Shown: positions 11,041 through 20,899, counted from the first letter of the stretch. The stretch is 64,000 nt of DNA from Synechococcus sp. MIT S9220 (GCF_014304815.1 NZ_CP047958.1:2356001-2420000); one strand, 5' to 3'. The notes: generated by a model from the letters alone, not told the origin. A program made the numbers and translations.

Positions 11041-11653
11041 ATGCAGCGCAACAATCTGCTGCTGATCGCACCCACGGCGATTGGGATCGCATGGGCCTTT
11101 GTCGGCCAGGCACCGAGAATCTGTGCAAAACCTCTCCCTCCCGAAAAGATCCCTGAACGCACCGGTGTTTCGAATCTGGCCTTGCTGAGCCAAGGCCGCC
11201 CGCGTCAGCTACCCGATTCGCACCGTCCGTTCCGAAAAGGGGAAACGCTGCGTCTGGTGTATCCGTTACCTCAACTTGCCGAGGAGGTTCAGCCCTATGG
11301 CTAGCGCTACTCAAACCATCGCCAACACTGGCGCATGCACGTGGGCCATGACCTGATCGCTCCTGCAGCAACCCCAGTGCTCGCCATGCTTTCCGGACGG
11401 GTGCAACTGGTGCAAACGATCAGCGGCTATGGGCTCACGGTGCTGCTCAACCATGGCTGCGGGCTGGCAGACCTTTTATTCGCACCTGCAGAGCGCAGAC
11501 GTTCATACCGGTCAGTTGGTGCAAGCCGGGGACCACATCGGTCGTGTGAGTCGCAGCGGCTCCGCCAGCACCGAACATCTCCATGTGGAGCTCAGACGAC
11601 TGGAAGGTCGTCAGGCCTTTGCCCTGGACCTCGGCACACTGCTACCCCACTGA
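11041..11653 (+). pseudogene. Disrupted M23 (LytM-type) peptidase
   Basis: The first frame encodes a short export-like N-terminus and runs to an in-frame TAG at 11302-11304, just after PYG. The same frame then continues with RMHVGHDLIAP, SGRVQLV and GYGLTVLLNHG. Near 11464 one extra base shifts the frame; the +1 frame continues WQTFYSHLQSADVHTGQLV and ends with STEHLHVEL, the LytM HxH zinc motif. Read through both lesions it is one coherent M23 domain with HxGxD and HLH zinc ligands. The stop most simply derives from TGG. Two sequencing errors in one gene are possible but less likely than real decay. Confidence 0.85.
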
Positions 11654-11676
11654 GAGTGATCAATAGCAAGCCACTG

Positions 11677-11695
11677 AGAACCATCGCTAGGTTCT
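11677..11695 (+). promoter_or_regulatory. Small hairpin / possible -10 element before the ppiC-like gene
   Basis: AGAACC (11677-11682) and GGTTCT (11690-11695) form a 6-bp stem six bases before the ATG. The 3' arm also contains TAGGTT (11689-11694), matching a TANNNT -10 element, which would give an almost leaderless transcript of the secretion operon. No good -35 is visible. Confidence 0.3.
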
Positions 11696-11700
11696 AATCC

Positions 11701-12459
11701 ATGGACGACTTCCGTCACTCTGTTCAAGCGTCTCTCACAGCCCTGGGCACCAACACCCTTGATTTACTCAGAAGTACAGATCTGCTTCTGTCACTTGTTC
11801 GCCGACAGGTAATTGAAAAAGCCACTGAATCATTAAATCCACCAGTGGACCTAATTCAAAAAGCACTCAAAGACCACTGTCAAAAAGAGCAACTCAACAA
11901 TGATGCGTCATTGAACAAATGGCTAGAAGATCACTGTCTAAATAGGGATGAACTTATCCATCAATTAAGCCTTCCTATCAAACTCTCCAAGCTGGCCATC
12001 GATGAATTTGGCAATCAGGCGGAGGCCCATTTTCTGCAACGCAAAGAACAAATAGATCAGGTTTCCTACAGCCTTCTACGCGTTAAAGACTCAGGCATGG
12101 CCTACGAGCTTTACCTCCAATTAGAGGCCAATGAAGCCAGCTTTGAAAACTTAGCCGCAGACCACAGTGAAGGCCCTGAACAACGCAGTGGCGGAAAAGT
12201 AGGGCCAGGAAGCCTGAAACAAGCCCATCCCAGACTTCAACAGCTTTTGCGAACAGCAACTCCAGGGGTTGCGCAAGAGCCAATCCTGATCGAGCAATGG
12301 TGGGTCGTCGCTCGTCTGGACGAACGCCAAGAGGCCAGCTTCAACGACGCGATGCGTCAGCGAATGGCCAACGAACTTCTCCAGGACTGGTTAACGAGCG
12401 AAACCAAAGCAGTGGTCAAATCTCTTCTTTCGGCTGAAGATGGCATTTCGATGCCCTAA
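11701..12459 (+). CDS. PpiC-type peptidyl-prolyl isomerase/chaperone of a type I secretion cassette
   Basis: 252 residues. An N-terminal helical SurA-like region (about 1-115) precedes a parvulin-type domain with LLRVKDSGMAYELY, FENLAADHSEGPEQRSGGKVG and GVAQEPILIEQWWVVARL. No signal peptide is visible, so it probably acts in the cytoplasm on unfolded export substrates. In cyanobacteria, PpiC-domain genes often precede HlyB/HlyD-type exporters, as here. Base use is more AT-rich than its neighbours in the first 400 bases. The substrate is not encoded nearby. Confidence 0.82.
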   Translation: MDDFRHSVQASLTALGTNTLDLLRSTDLLLSLVRRQVIEKATESLNPPVDLIQKALKDHCQKEQLNNDASLNKWLEDHCLNRDELIHQLSLPIKLSKLAIDEFGNQAEAHFLQRKEQIDQVSYSLLRVKDSGMAYELYLQLEANEASFENLAADHSEGPEQRSGGKVGPGSLKQAHPRLQQLLRTATPGVAQEPILIEQWWVVARLDERQEASFNDAMRQRMANELLQDWLTSETKAVVKSLLSAEDGISMP

Positions 12460-12512
12460 AGACTCTGGACAACAAAACGTCTGATGGGCTTGATGCTCTG
12501 CGCACCAGATTT

Positions 12513-15410
12513 TTGTCTCAAGGACAAATCCAGCGTTATGCGCTTGGGCAACCCCTTTGTGAAAGACGCTTCATACCCAGCCAGATTCTGCTGATCGACA
12601 TTGGCAGTGCCCGTCTGATCGGAAACCAGAATGGACGCCTGAGCACCCTGGCCAGACTTGAACAAGGGAGCTTCATCGGATTGGCCTCTCTCCTACGGGG
12701 ATGTCCCTGTGAAGAGGTGCGCGCTGCGACTGAGCTGGTGGCTTACAGCTTGCGCGATGAACAGCTACTCAATCTGTTTACGACAGACCAGGGCATCGCG
12801 AAGGCCTGCCAGAACCATCTCTGGGAAGCGGAACTGGCAGACCTGCTGCAAAGAAAGCTCGAAAATTCACCCAGACAAACAAATTCGCTCACCGACTTGC
12901 TGACTGAGCTGCTGCCAGCTGCTCAGATGCTGGATGCAAGAAATTCCAGCGCCATCCAAGGCGCTCTCAGCGGCGGAATGCAACTATTCCTCGCCAGCCA
13001 GCCGGCTAACACTACGGACGCTTCACTCGGAGATCAGCTCAGCGATGCCGAAACCATCGCTGCCTTAACGCCAGACACACATGGACTGAAGACCAGACTG
13101 ATTGCTCTACCCAAGGACGCTCTAAGGGAAGTGGTTCTTGAAGAGCCACCAGAGCTTGTCGAAGCAGAGGTGGTGAGCCACTCAGCGGGGAATAGCAACG
13201 GTGGCGAAATTCCTCAAGCTCCTCTGCGTCCACCGGTCAGCCGTTTCAACCAGACAAACGAAAGCCATCGCGATTTCTTCGTGGCAGGGGAGGGGGTTCT
13301 TGAACAGACGCTGGCTTGCTTCCAGATGCTCACCAAGTTGATGAACCTGCCGTTCCGTCGCGATGCGATCGAACGCGTCCTGCGCGATCAACTGCGGCGA
13401 GGTCAAAGACCCAGCCTGAGACTTTGCGGGCAGATTGCAGCTGGTCTAGGCCTACATGTGTCCGGCGCCAAAGTGGCGGCCCACATGGGGGTACGCCTGC
13501 AGACCCCAACCCTGGTGCCCTGGGGTGAAGCCTTTGCCCTGGCGGTGCGCAGTGATCAGCGCGGCCTGCTGTTGGCCTCCCCAAGCCAGGGCTTCGTGGA
13601 ACTGGATGCCGATCAGCTGGAGAGCACCTTCCCCGAGGGCATCGATCTGCTGCTGTTGGATCGCACCAACACCACCCCGGAGCAGAAGTTCGGACCTGGC
13701 TGGTTCTGGCCTGCCTTAAAGCGCTACCGCGGTGTACTGATTCAAGTGCTGCTCGCCAGTTTCGTGGTGCAGCTGTTCACCCTCGCCAATCCACTTCTGA
13801 TCCAGGTGATCATCGACAAGGTGATCAACCAGCGCAGCCTCGACACGTTGCAGGTATTAGGCATTGCCCTCGTTGCTGTAACGCTGTTGGAAGGAGTCCT
13901 GGGAAGTCTCAAGACCTACCTCTTCTCGGAAACCACAAATCGCATCGATCAACGCCTGGGCGCTGAGGTGATCGACCACTTGCTCAGACTTCCTCTCGGC
14001 TATTTCGACCGGCGCCCCGTCGGAGAGCTGGGCTCCCGCATCAGCGAACTGGAAAAGATCCGCAACTTCCTCACCGGTCAGGCTCTAACAACGGTGCTGG
14101 ATGCGGCGTTCTCCGTGATCTACATCGTGGTGATGCTGATTTACAGCTGGGTACTGACGCTGATCGCCCTGGCCGTCCTGCCGATTCAAGTCGGCCTGAC
14201 TCTGCTCGGTGCTCCTTTGTTCCGCCGGCAGTACCGCAAATCTGCGGAAGCGAATGCCTCCACCCAGAGCCATCTGGTGGAAGTGCTCACCGGAATTCAA
14301 ACAGTGAAAAGCCAGAACGTGGAAATGATCAGCCGCTGGACCTGGCAGGAGCGCTATGGCCAGTACGTCAACCGCAGTTTCGAAAAAACCATCACAGGAA
14401 CGGCCCTGAGCCAGACATCGCAGGTGCTGCAAAAGATCTCTCAGTTGCTGGTGCTCTGGGTCGGCGCCTCCCTCGTGCTGTCTGGCGAGCTCACCCTGGG
14501 CCAGTTGATCGCCTTCCGGATCATCTCCGGCTACGTCACCCAGCCCTTACTACGTCTTTCTTCGATCTGGCAGACGATCCAGGAACTGCGGGTGAGCTTC
14601 GAGCGACTGGCTGATGTGATCGACACCCCGCAGGAATCCGACGACCAAGACAAAGCCAAGGTTCCCCTCCCGCCGATCATCGGTGCCGTGCACTTTGACA
14701 ACCTCAGCTTCGCGTTCTCGCCGGGAACGGCTCCGGTACTCAGCGATGTTTGCCTACAGGTGAAGCCTGGAACCTTCGTAGGCATCGTCGGCCAAAGCGG
14801 CAGCGGCAAAAGCACGTTGATGAAGCTTCTGCCTCGGCTCTACTCCCCGAATCAAGGAAGAATCCTGATCGACAACTACGACATCGACAAGGTCGAGCTG
14901 TATTCACTGCGCCGTCAGATCGGCATCGTTCCACAGGATCCGCTGCTCTTCTCAGGCAGCGTTAGCGAGAACATCGCTCTCACGCAGCCTGACGCATCAA
15001 GTGAAGAGATCGTGCGGGCCTCCAAAGTGGCCTGTGCCCACGATTTCATCATGGAACTGCCCTCCGGTTACAGCACACCTGTAGGAGAACGGGGTGCTTC
15101 CCTAAGCGGAGGCCAACGCCAGCGCATTGCCATCGCCCGCACGCTTCTGGCCAATCCCAAGCTGCTTGTGATGGACGAAGCAACCAGCGCCCTGGATTAC
15201 GAAACCGAACGCAAGGTCTGCGACAACTTGATTCAGTCGATACGTGGCTGCACGGTTTTCTTCATCACCCACCGCCTCTCAACCGTCCGCCGCGCCGATC
15301 TGATCGTGGTGATGCACCAGGGTGCTGTGGTGGAACAGGGATCCCATGCTGAATTGATGGATAAACGCGGTCGTTACTACGCGCTTTACCGCCAGCAGGA
15401 GGCCAGCTGA
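12513..15410 (+). CDS. Type I secretion / peptidase-like ABC transporter with N-terminal cNMP-like domain
   Basis: 965 residues. Residues 1-115 resemble a Crp-like beta-roll (SQILLIDIGSARLI, LEQGSFIGLASLL). About 250-390 resemble a C39 peptidase domain lacking the catalytic Cys: the motif region reads EQTLACFQML, with Gln at the position expected for the nucleophile. A six-helix transmembrane domain starts near 407. The ATPase has Walker A GQSGSGKST (about 760), LSGGQRQR (about 863), Walker B LLVMDEATSALD and the H-loop THRLSTV. The dead C39-like domain suggests substrate docking, as in HlyB. The start is a TTG; the frame is open upstream to 12438, but no ATG is available. Confidence 0.92.
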   Translation: MSQGQIQRYALGQPLCERRFIPSQILLIDIGSARLIGNQNGRLSTLARLEQGSFIGLASLLRGCPCEEVRAATELVAYSLRDEQLLNLFTTDQGIAKACQNHLWEAELADLLQRKLENSPRQTNSLTDLLTELLPAAQMLDARNSSAIQGALSGGMQLFLASQPANTTDASLGDQLSDAETIAALTPDTHGLKTRLIALPKDALREVVLEEPPELVEAEVVSHSAGNSNGGEIPQAPLRPPVSRFNQTNESHRDFFVAGEGVLEQTLACFQMLTKLMNLPFRRDAIERVLRDQLRRGQRPSLRLCGQIAAGLGLHVSGAKVAAHMGVRLQTPTLVPWGEAFALAVRSDQRGLLLASPSQGFVELDADQLESTFPEGIDLLLLDRTNTTPEQKFGPGWFWPALKRYRGVLIQVLLASFVVQLFTLANPLLIQVIIDKVINQRSLDTLQVLGIALVAVTLLEGVLGSLKTYLFSETTNRIDQRLGAEVIDHLLRLPLGYFDRRPVGELGSRISELEKIRNFLTGQALTTVLDAAFSVIYIVVMLIYSWVLTLIALAVLPIQVGLTLLGAPLFRRQYRKSAEANASTQSHLVEVLTGIQTVKSQNVEMISRWTWQERYGQYVNRSFEKTITGTALSQTSQVLQKISQLLVLWVGASLVLSGELTLGQLIAFRIISGYVTQPLLRLSSIWQTIQELRVSFERLADVIDTPQESDDQDKAKVPLPPIIGAVHFDNLSFAFSPGTAPVLSDVCLQVKPGTFVGIVGQSGSGKSTLMKLLPRLYSPNQGRILIDNYDIDKVELYSLRRQIGIVPQDPLLFSGSVSENIALTQPDASSEEIVRASKVACAHDFIMELPSGYSTPVGERGASLSGGQRQRIAIARTLLANPKLLVMDEATSALDYETERKVCDNLIQSIRGCTVFFITHRLSTVRRADLIVVMHQGAVVEQGSHAELMDKRGRYYALYRQQEAS

Positions 15411-15411
15411 G

Positions 15412-16653
15412 ATGACGATGGATCCCAACGGCAACGACAAGAACACCTCAGCGGGCAAATTGGTCAAGCAGGCCCGCTCCGCGCTCGAGAGTCGCATCAC
15501 AACGATCTCCGATCAGGACAACGTCCTGCAGCAGAGCCGTTTCTGGATGAAAACAGTCACCTGGAGCCTGATCGGCACCACCGTGATCGGCATCGGCTGG
15601 CTGGCCATCGCTCGCACCGAAGAAGTTGTGGTGGCCACTGGAAAGCTCGAACCAGTCGGCAATGTCAAAGACGTGCGGATCCCACCCGGCGGAGTGGTGG
15701 AGGCAATCCTGGTGAAAAATGGTCAGCGGGTCAGCAAAGGGGAGGCTCTGATCCGACTCGATCAGGAAAGCAGCGCCGAGCAGCTCAAGTCGCTGACGAA
15801 TGGTGTGAATGAGAAAACAACCCAGATCAGTCAGAAGCAACAACAACTCCTGCTCAAGAAACAGGAACGTGAGCGCACGCTTGATCTGAATCGCGAACAA
15901 CTAGCTAGTACCAGAATCAATCTCGGCCTCGAGCAGGACATCCTGAATCGCCTCGCAAGCCTGGCAAAAGACGGAGCAGTCCCTGACATCCAGTACCTCC
16001 AGCAGCGCAACAAAGTGCAGGAGCTCAAAGGAGAACTCACCAAACGCGAGATTGATGGTCGCCGTCAGATCAACCAGGTCGATCAGCAGATCGAACAGCT
16101 CAATGCTGAATTGGCTGGCCTACGCAGCGAACGAGCCCAACTCAACGCCAACCTCACCGAAGTGCGGGTGACCAATAAGAACCAGACCTTGCGCGCACCC
16201 GTGGATGGGATCGTGTTCGATCTCAAGATCAACAACCCTGGCTTCATCTCTCAGTCGATGTCGTCGGAGGTGATGTTGAAGGTCGTGCCCTTCAACACCC
16301 TGGAGGCCGACGTGATGATTCCAAGTAACAAGATTGGTTTCGTCCGGGCAGGTCAGCCAGCCGATATCAGCATCGACTCCTTCCCAGCCAGTGACTTCGG
16401 TGTGCTGGAAGGCACCGTTGAATCGGTGGGATCAGACGCACTTCCTCCCAATCCCCAGCAGATGCGCCAGGAGTACACCTACCCAGCAGTGATCAAGTTG
16501 GATAGCCAGCAACTCAAACTCAAGAGCGGCAAGCAGCTGCCCCTTCAGGTGGGCATGTCGCTCACAGCCAACATCAAACTGCGCAGTGTCAGTTATCTGC
16601 AACTGTTGCTGAACACCTTCCAGAGCAAAACCGACTCGCTGCGGCAACTCTGA
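15412..16653 (+). CDS. HlyD-family periplasmic adaptor (membrane fusion protein)
   Basis: 413 residues beginning one base after the exporter stop. One transmembrane helix near residues 45-65 (SLIGTTVIGIGWLAI) is followed by a lipoyl-like half-motif (VVATGKLEPVGNVKDVRIPPGG), long coiled coils between about 115 and 245, the second half-motif (LRAPVDGIVFDLKINNPG) and a beta-barrel ending KTDSLRQL. It would bridge the ABC exporter to an outer-membrane TolC-type channel, which is not encoded in this window. Confidence 0.94.
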   Translation: MTMDPNGNDKNTSAGKLVKQARSALESRITTISDQDNVLQQSRFWMKTVTWSLIGTTVIGIGWLAIARTEEVVVATGKLEPVGNVKDVRIPPGGVVEAILVKNGQRVSKGEALIRLDQESSAEQLKSLTNGVNEKTTQISQKQQQLLLKKQERERTLDLNREQLASTRINLGLEQDILNRLASLAKDGAVPDIQYLQQRNKVQELKGELTKREIDGRRQINQVDQQIEQLNAELAGLRSERAQLNANLTEVRVTNKNQTLRAPVDGIVFDLKINNPGFISQSMSSEVMLKVVPFNTLEADVMIPSNKIGFVRAGQPADISIDSFPASDFGVLEGTVESVGSDALPPNPQQMRQEYTYPAVIKLDSQQLKLKSGKQLPLQVGMSLTANIKLRSVSYLQLLLNTFQSKTDSLRQL

Positions 16654-17199
16654 TCAGAGCTGCACACCCATCTGCTGACGGGTCTCGGCTTTCCAGACCC
16701 GCCAACGCAACTCGGTGCCTACCGGGAGATCCACAACGATCGGCCAGGAGGCGTTGTAAGGAACCAGGTAGGGCTGCTTGCCCAGCGATAGGAAAGACAT
16801 TCGGGTGGGCTGATCATCAGAGCAGGCCATCTTGGTGCTGATCACAGCAACGGGTCCCTTCACTTCGAACAGGGCCTTACCGGATGCCTTGGGCAGCATG
16901 CGCATGGTCATCCCAGAGCCTGAAAGGCGCTTGCTGTTGCAATCGAGCCTGACCGTCTGGCCCACGATCAACTGAATCCGCCAGTCGAGTGGATGTGCAG
17001 AGATGAGTGGATCTGCGCTCTTGGGAAGCAAACCCGAGGGCTGAATCACCCAACGCTTAAGGCCGGAGGCTGGCTCCGGATAACCGATCAGATTCAGGCG
17101 GGGAATCGCAACTCCAGGCAGCGCAGCAAAAGCGGAGAGCGACAGAGCAGCTCCAAAGTAGGCGATCAGCTTCAACAACTGATGCGGAGGCTTCGTCAT
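16654..17199 (-). CDS. eco: Ecotin-family serine protease inhibitor
   Basis: 181 residues with a hydrophobic export signal (about 8-31, [20 protein letters not shown]). The mature part aligns by eye with E. coli ecotin: [49 protein letters not shown] and the closing RVWKAE dimer strand. The two disulfide cysteines (DCN and MAC) are kept. The reactive-loop residue aligned with E. coli Met84 (P1) is Lys here, so trypsin-like targets would be expected. It is convergent with and adjacent to hlyD (stops touch), and divergent from queC with 18 bases between starts. Confidence 0.88.
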   Translation of the reverse strand: MTKPPHQLLKLIAYFGAALSLSAFAALPGVAIPRLNLIGYPEPASGLKRWVIQPSGLLPKSADPLISAHPLDWRIQLIVGQTVRLDCNSKRLSGSGMTMRMLPKASGKALFEVKGPVAVISTKMACSDDQPTRMSFLSLGKQPYLVPYNASWPIVVDLPVGTELRWRVWKAETRQQMGVQL

Positions 17200-17217
17200 C
17201 AGCCCAAGGGCAACAGA

Positions 17218-17907
17218 ATGCTCAGCATGACCGATTTCACCGCGATTGCCCTCTTATCAGGCGGGCTGGATTCCGCCACAGCGGCAGCTCTAGCAATGGA
17301 AGCGGGCGGGAGAGTGATCGGGCTCTCGTTCGATTACGGCCAGCGCCATCGACGTGAACTGCAGGCAGCCAATACCATCGCCGAAGCTCTGAACCTGGCC
17401 GAGCACCACACCATCAGCGTGAACCTGGCCAGTTGGGGCGGATCGTCGCTGACGGATCAACAACAGGCATTACCGACCCATGGGGTGCAGGAGGGAGTCA
17501 TCCCCAACACCTATGTGCCTGGAAGGAACACCGTATTCATCAGCATCGGCCTCAGCCTGGCTGAGGCCCGCAACGCAGACCGCGTCGTTCTTGGAGTGAA
17601 TGCCGTGGATTACTCGGGGTATCCCGATTGCCGGCCCGACTATCTGGAGGCTTTCCAGACCCTTGCCAACCTCAGCAGCAAGGTGGGGCGGGAAGGACAT
17701 GGCCCCCGGCTCTGGGCACCACTGGTGACATGGAGCAAGCAACGGATCGTGGAGGAAGCTCTACGCCTGGGCGTGCCGATCGAGTCGACCTGGAGCTGCT
17801 ACAGCGGTGGGAGCAAACCGTGCAGCGTCTGCGACAGCTGTCGCATTCGTGATGCCGCCCTGCGCGATGCCGGCCGCCCCGATCTGTGCAGCAGCGAAAG
17901 CCGATGA
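17218..17907 (+). CDS. queC: 7-cyano-7-deazaguanine synthase
   Basis: 229 residues. The ATP-pyrophosphatase loop [15 protein letters not shown] is near the N-terminus, with [11 protein letters not shown] and PGRNTVF following. The C-terminal zinc site has four cysteines ([15 protein letters not shown]). QueC converts carboxy-deazaguanine to preQ0 with ATP and ammonia. The ATG at 17218 is favoured over 17227 because AAGGG (17206-17210) lies 7 bases before it. It overlaps pabB by ATGA. Confidence 0.95.
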   Translation: MLSMTDFTAIALLSGGLDSATAAALAMEAGGRVIGLSFDYGQRHRRELQAANTIAEALNLAEHHTISVNLASWGGSSLTDQQQALPTHGVQEGVIPNTYVPGRNTVFISIGLSLAEARNADRVVLGVNAVDYSGYPDCRPDYLEAFQTLANLSSKVGREGHGPRLWAPLVTWSKQRIVEEALRLGVPIESTWSCYSGGSKPCSVCDSCRIRDAALRDAGRPDLCSSESR

Positions 17908-19211
17908 CCCTGTTGCGCAGCCGTCTGCCCTGGCTGGAGCCGGCCTTGGTCGCTGAAAACCTGGCTCACCTTCACGGTGAGAACGGCCTGATCTGGCTCG
18001 ATGGAGATGGCAGCGAACTTGGACGGCACATCACCCTGGCGGTTGATCCTCTGGAGCAGTACTGCTGCCGAGGGCTGCCGGGTGATCCAGGAGCGTCCAA
18101 TCCCTTCACAACGCTGCGGCACCTCAAGGACGGCCACTGGACTGGATGGCTCAGCTATGACGCAGCCGCCTGGACGGAACCCGGCAACCCCTGGCGTCGC
18201 GATGTGATGGCAACCCTCTGGATCGCACGCCACGATCCTGTGCTGCGATTTGATCTCAAAGCCAGAGAAATCCAACTGGAAGGCGTCGACCCCATACGCC
18301 ACGCGGCCATGGCAAGGACCCTGGAATGCCTGACACCAACGAAGATCACTTCATGGCAAGGAAAGACGCTTGGATGCAGCTGGCATCGGCACAGTGACCG
18401 CTCCACATACAAAGCCGGCGTCAGCACAATCCGTGAGCTGATTTCCAGCGGCGATCTGTTCCAGGCCAACCTCACCAGCTGCGCAAGCAGCACGCTCAGG
18501 AACAACATCAGCAATCTGGAGCTGTACGGACGGTTGCGCGATCAATGCCCCGCTCCCTTCAGCGGTCTGCTGGTTGGCAGCGGTGCTGCCACAGGTGAAG
18601 CGGTTCTCTCCACCTCCCCCGAACGCTTTCTGCAGGTGGAGGCCAGCGGAGCAGTCCAGACAAGACCAATCAAAGGAACCCGGCCGCGCCATGCCGATCC
18701 ATGCATCGACGACGACCTAGCAGCAGACCTGGTCTGCAGCGCCAAAGATCGCGCCGAAAACGTGATGATCGTGGACCTGCTACGCAATGACCTCGGTCGC
18801 GTCTGCCGGCCTGGATCGGTGCAGGTACCGGATCTTGTACGGCTGGAGAGCTACGCCCGGGTTCACCATCTCACCTCCGTTGTCACAGGCCAGCTGCGTT
18901 CCAACGCCACCTGGGTGGATCTACTGGAGGCCAGCTGGCCAGGAGGTTCAATCACAGGTGCACCCAAACTGAGGGCCTGTCAACGGCTCCACGAACTGGA
19001 AGCTCAAGCCCGTGGCCCCTATTGCGGATCGATTCTCCACATCGACTGGAACGGCTGCTTCGACAGCAACATCCTGATCCGCACCCTGCTGCGTAAAGAC
19101 ACGCAGCTACGGCTGCATGCCGGTTGCGGAATTGTGGCTGACTCCGATCCAGAAGCAGAAGCAGACGAACTCGACTGGAAACTGCTGCCCTTGCTGGAGG
19201 CACTCAGATGA
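17904..19211 (+). CDS. pabB: Aminodeoxychorismate synthase component I
   Basis: 435 residues from the ATG at 17904 overlapping the queC stop. The chorismate-binding core has the PIKGTRPRH motif; the Lys distinguishes PabB from TrpE, which has PIAGT. The family signature DLLRNDLGR and the C-terminal GSITGAPK and [15 protein letters not shown] are present. With a PabA glutaminase it makes 4-amino-4-deoxychorismate for folate. pabC follows with another 4-base overlap, so queC-pabB-pabC are translationally coupled. Confidence 0.93.
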   Translation: MTLLRSRLPWLEPALVAENLAHLHGENGLIWLDGDGSELGRHITLAVDPLEQYCCRGLPGDPGASNPFTTLRHLKDGHWTGWLSYDAAAWTEPGNPWRRDVMATLWIARHDPVLRFDLKAREIQLEGVDPIRHAAMARTLECLTPTKITSWQGKTLGCSWHRHSDRSTYKAGVSTIRELISSGDLFQANLTSCASSTLRNNISNLELYGRLRDQCPAPFSGLLVGSGAATGEAVLSTSPERFLQVEASGAVQTRPIKGTRPRHADPCIDDDLAADLVCSAKDRAENVMIVDLLRNDLGRVCRPGSVQVPDLVRLESYARVHHLTSVVTGQLRSNATWVDLLEASWPGGSITGAPKLRACQRLHELEAQARGPYCGSILHIDWNGCFDSNILIRTLLRKDTQLRLHAGCGIVADSDPEAEADELDWKLLPLLEALR

Positions 19212-20044
19212 CCTCAACAATCCTTGGCTGGCATAACGGCGAGTGGGGCAACGCCGATGCACTGGGCATGCCGCTCACGGATCGAGGTCTACAGCTTGCA
19301 GATGGATTATTCGAGACGGTCCTGGTCCAAGACGGAAGTGCCCAGCTTCTGAGTGAACATCTGCAGCGCTGGCAGCGCAGCGCAGCACTACTTGGCATGG
19401 CAGCTACTCCGGCTCGCCCCTGGCTGGAGCAATTGGTTGAAGAAGCCATCAGCCGTGCAGGCCTAAACACAACAGGCACAGCGGGGGCGATGCGTCTCAA
19501 CTGGAGCCGGGGCAGCATTGCTGGCCGCGGAATCGGCTTACCAACAGCTGATCCGGATCCAACTCAGCACCGCTTCTGGCTCACCCTTCAACCCCATCAG
19601 CCCAATTTTCAACCCACGCAGGCCTGGATCAGTGTTCAGGAACAACGCAACGCCAACAGTGTTCTGAGCCAATGCAAGACCCTCGCCTACGGCCAGGCGA
19701 TTCAGGCCAGGCGAGAAGCGCAGGCACAGGGGTCAAAGCTGGCTCTGCTGCGCAACACAAGCGGTGATCTCTGCTGCGGCGACAGCGCCAACCTGCTGGT
19801 GAAACGACACGGCGCCTGGATCACCCCACCGCTAAGCAGCGGTTGCCTGCCAGGTGTAATGCGAGCCAAAGCACTCCAACAAGAACTCGTCACAGAAACG
19901 ACCATCGGCCCAGCGCTACGAGCAAACGACCAGGCCTTACTGATCAACAGCCTGAGCTGCAGATCACTGAATGCGGTCAACGGAATGGTCCTGGATCCCT
20001 TTCCAGAGGCTGAACAACTGTGGCGACATCTACTGAGTGGCTGA
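19208..20044 (+). CDS. pabC: Class IV PLP aminotransferase, probable aminodeoxychorismate lyase
   Basis: 278 residues, fold-type IV. It opens with PLTDRGLQLADGLFETVLV, has the PLP lysine in SQCKTLAYGQA near residue 158, and LPGVMRAKAL in the C-terminal half. Adjacency to pabB argues for 4-amino-4-deoxychorismate lyase rather than a branched-chain or D-amino-acid transaminase. The usual Glu before the cofactor-nitrogen segment (E. coli TECCAAN) appears as Cys in LCCGDSAN by my alignment. Confidence 0.85.
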   Translation: MTSTILGWHNGEWGNADALGMPLTDRGLQLADGLFETVLVQDGSAQLLSEHLQRWQRSAALLGMAATPARPWLEQLVEEAISRAGLNTTGTAGAMRLNWSRGSIAGRGIGLPTADPDPTQHRFWLTLQPHQPNFQPTQAWISVQEQRNANSVLSQCKTLAYGQAIQARREAQAQGSKLALLRNTSGDLCCGDSANLLVKRHGAWITPPLSSGCLPGVMRAKALQQELVTETTIGPALRANDQALLINSLSCRSLNAVNGMVLDPFPEAEQLWRHLLSG

Positions 20045-20070
20045 GCCCGCTGGACATCGAGGAAAGGTCA

Positions 20071-20093
20071 CACAAAAACCAGAGGCTTTTGTG
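20071..20093 (+). terminator. Hairpin after pabC, possible terminator
   Basis: CACAAAA (20071-20077) pairs with TTTTGTG (20087-20093); two further CC/GG pairs form across one mismatch with an AGA loop. There is no long T-run after the stem, so termination would be weak on either strand. Confidence 0.4.
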
Positions 20094-20146
20094 CAAGCTG
20101 TTTTCACTGAATATGTTGATGTCGATGCACCGATAGTCAAAAGCGC

Positions 20147-20899
20147 ATGAGCGTCACCTTGCTGGTGATTCAACACATCAATCATGAGGAGCCTGACCTC
20201 ATTCGCAGACTCGCGATCGAACGCGGAATGCAAATTCAAACGATCCGCCCGGATCAGGGAGAACAACTTCCAGACCCCCGCGAATGTGAGGACACCATTG
20301 CTCTCGTAATGGGAGGTCCTATGGGGGTGAACGAACGCCACTTGGAACAACTGGCATGGCTGAAGCAAGAACTGGTGTGGCTATCGACGTGGCACGAACT
20401 CCGCAAGCCGGTCCTGGGGATCTGCCTAGGTGCTCAGCTATTAGCTCAAGCAGCCGGTGGTTCAGTTACAACACTTCGAATGGGGGAACCACCTCAACCA
20501 CTCAAGGAAGTAGGCATCGGTGCCATTCACTGGTTGATGAATTCCAGCGAAGAAACCCTGTTACAAGGCCTTGGTACCAGTGCACTGGTACTGCATTGGC
20601 ATGGAGATCAAATACGACTACCGAAAGACGCCATTTTGCTTGGGTCCTCTCTGCACTGCCCCGAGCAAGTCTTCAGAATCGGTCGACATGCCATTGGCAT
20701 TCAGTGTCACCTTGAGGTCTCTAGGCCAAACCTGGAGAACTGGATTCAAGCCGACCTCCCCTACATCGTGAATGCACTGGGCCCGACTGGCCCTGATCGA
20801 CTTCGCACCGACTGGAAACGATTCGGCAAGCAAATACAGCGAAATGGAGAGCAATTATTCAACAATGTGCTGACACAATTGCAATACGAAAGCACGTAG
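20147..20899 (+). CDS. Class I glutamine amidotransferase domain protein
   Basis: 250 residues. A stand-alone GATase1 fold with the nucleophile elbow GICLGAQLLAQ near residue 89 and the catalytic His-Glu in GIQCHLEV near 185. VMGGPMGVNE matches the oxyanion strand of GMP-synthase-like amidotransferases. No synthetase partner is adjacent. Related stand-alone proteins act on gamma-glutamyl compounds or are uncharacterised. It is transcribed from its own 100-base upstream gap. Codon use looks less GC-rich than pabBC. Confidence 0.88.
   Translation: MSVTLLVIQHINHEEPDLIRRLAIERGMQIQTIRPDQGEQLPDPRECEDTIALVMGGPMGVNERHLEQLAWLKQELVWLSTWHELRKPVLGICLGAQLLAQAAGGSVTTLRMGEPPQPLKEVGIGAIHWLMNSSEETLLQGLGTSALVLHWHGDQIRLPKDAILLGSSLHCPEQVFRIGRHAIGIQCHLEVSRPNLENWIQADLPYIVNALGPTGPDRLRTDWKRFGKQIQRNGEQLFNNVLTQLQYEST

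Noticed and set aside
16993-17217. N-terminal extension of queC
   Set aside because: It is the shadow of the ecotin gene; a good ribosome-binding site precedes the ATG at 17218.
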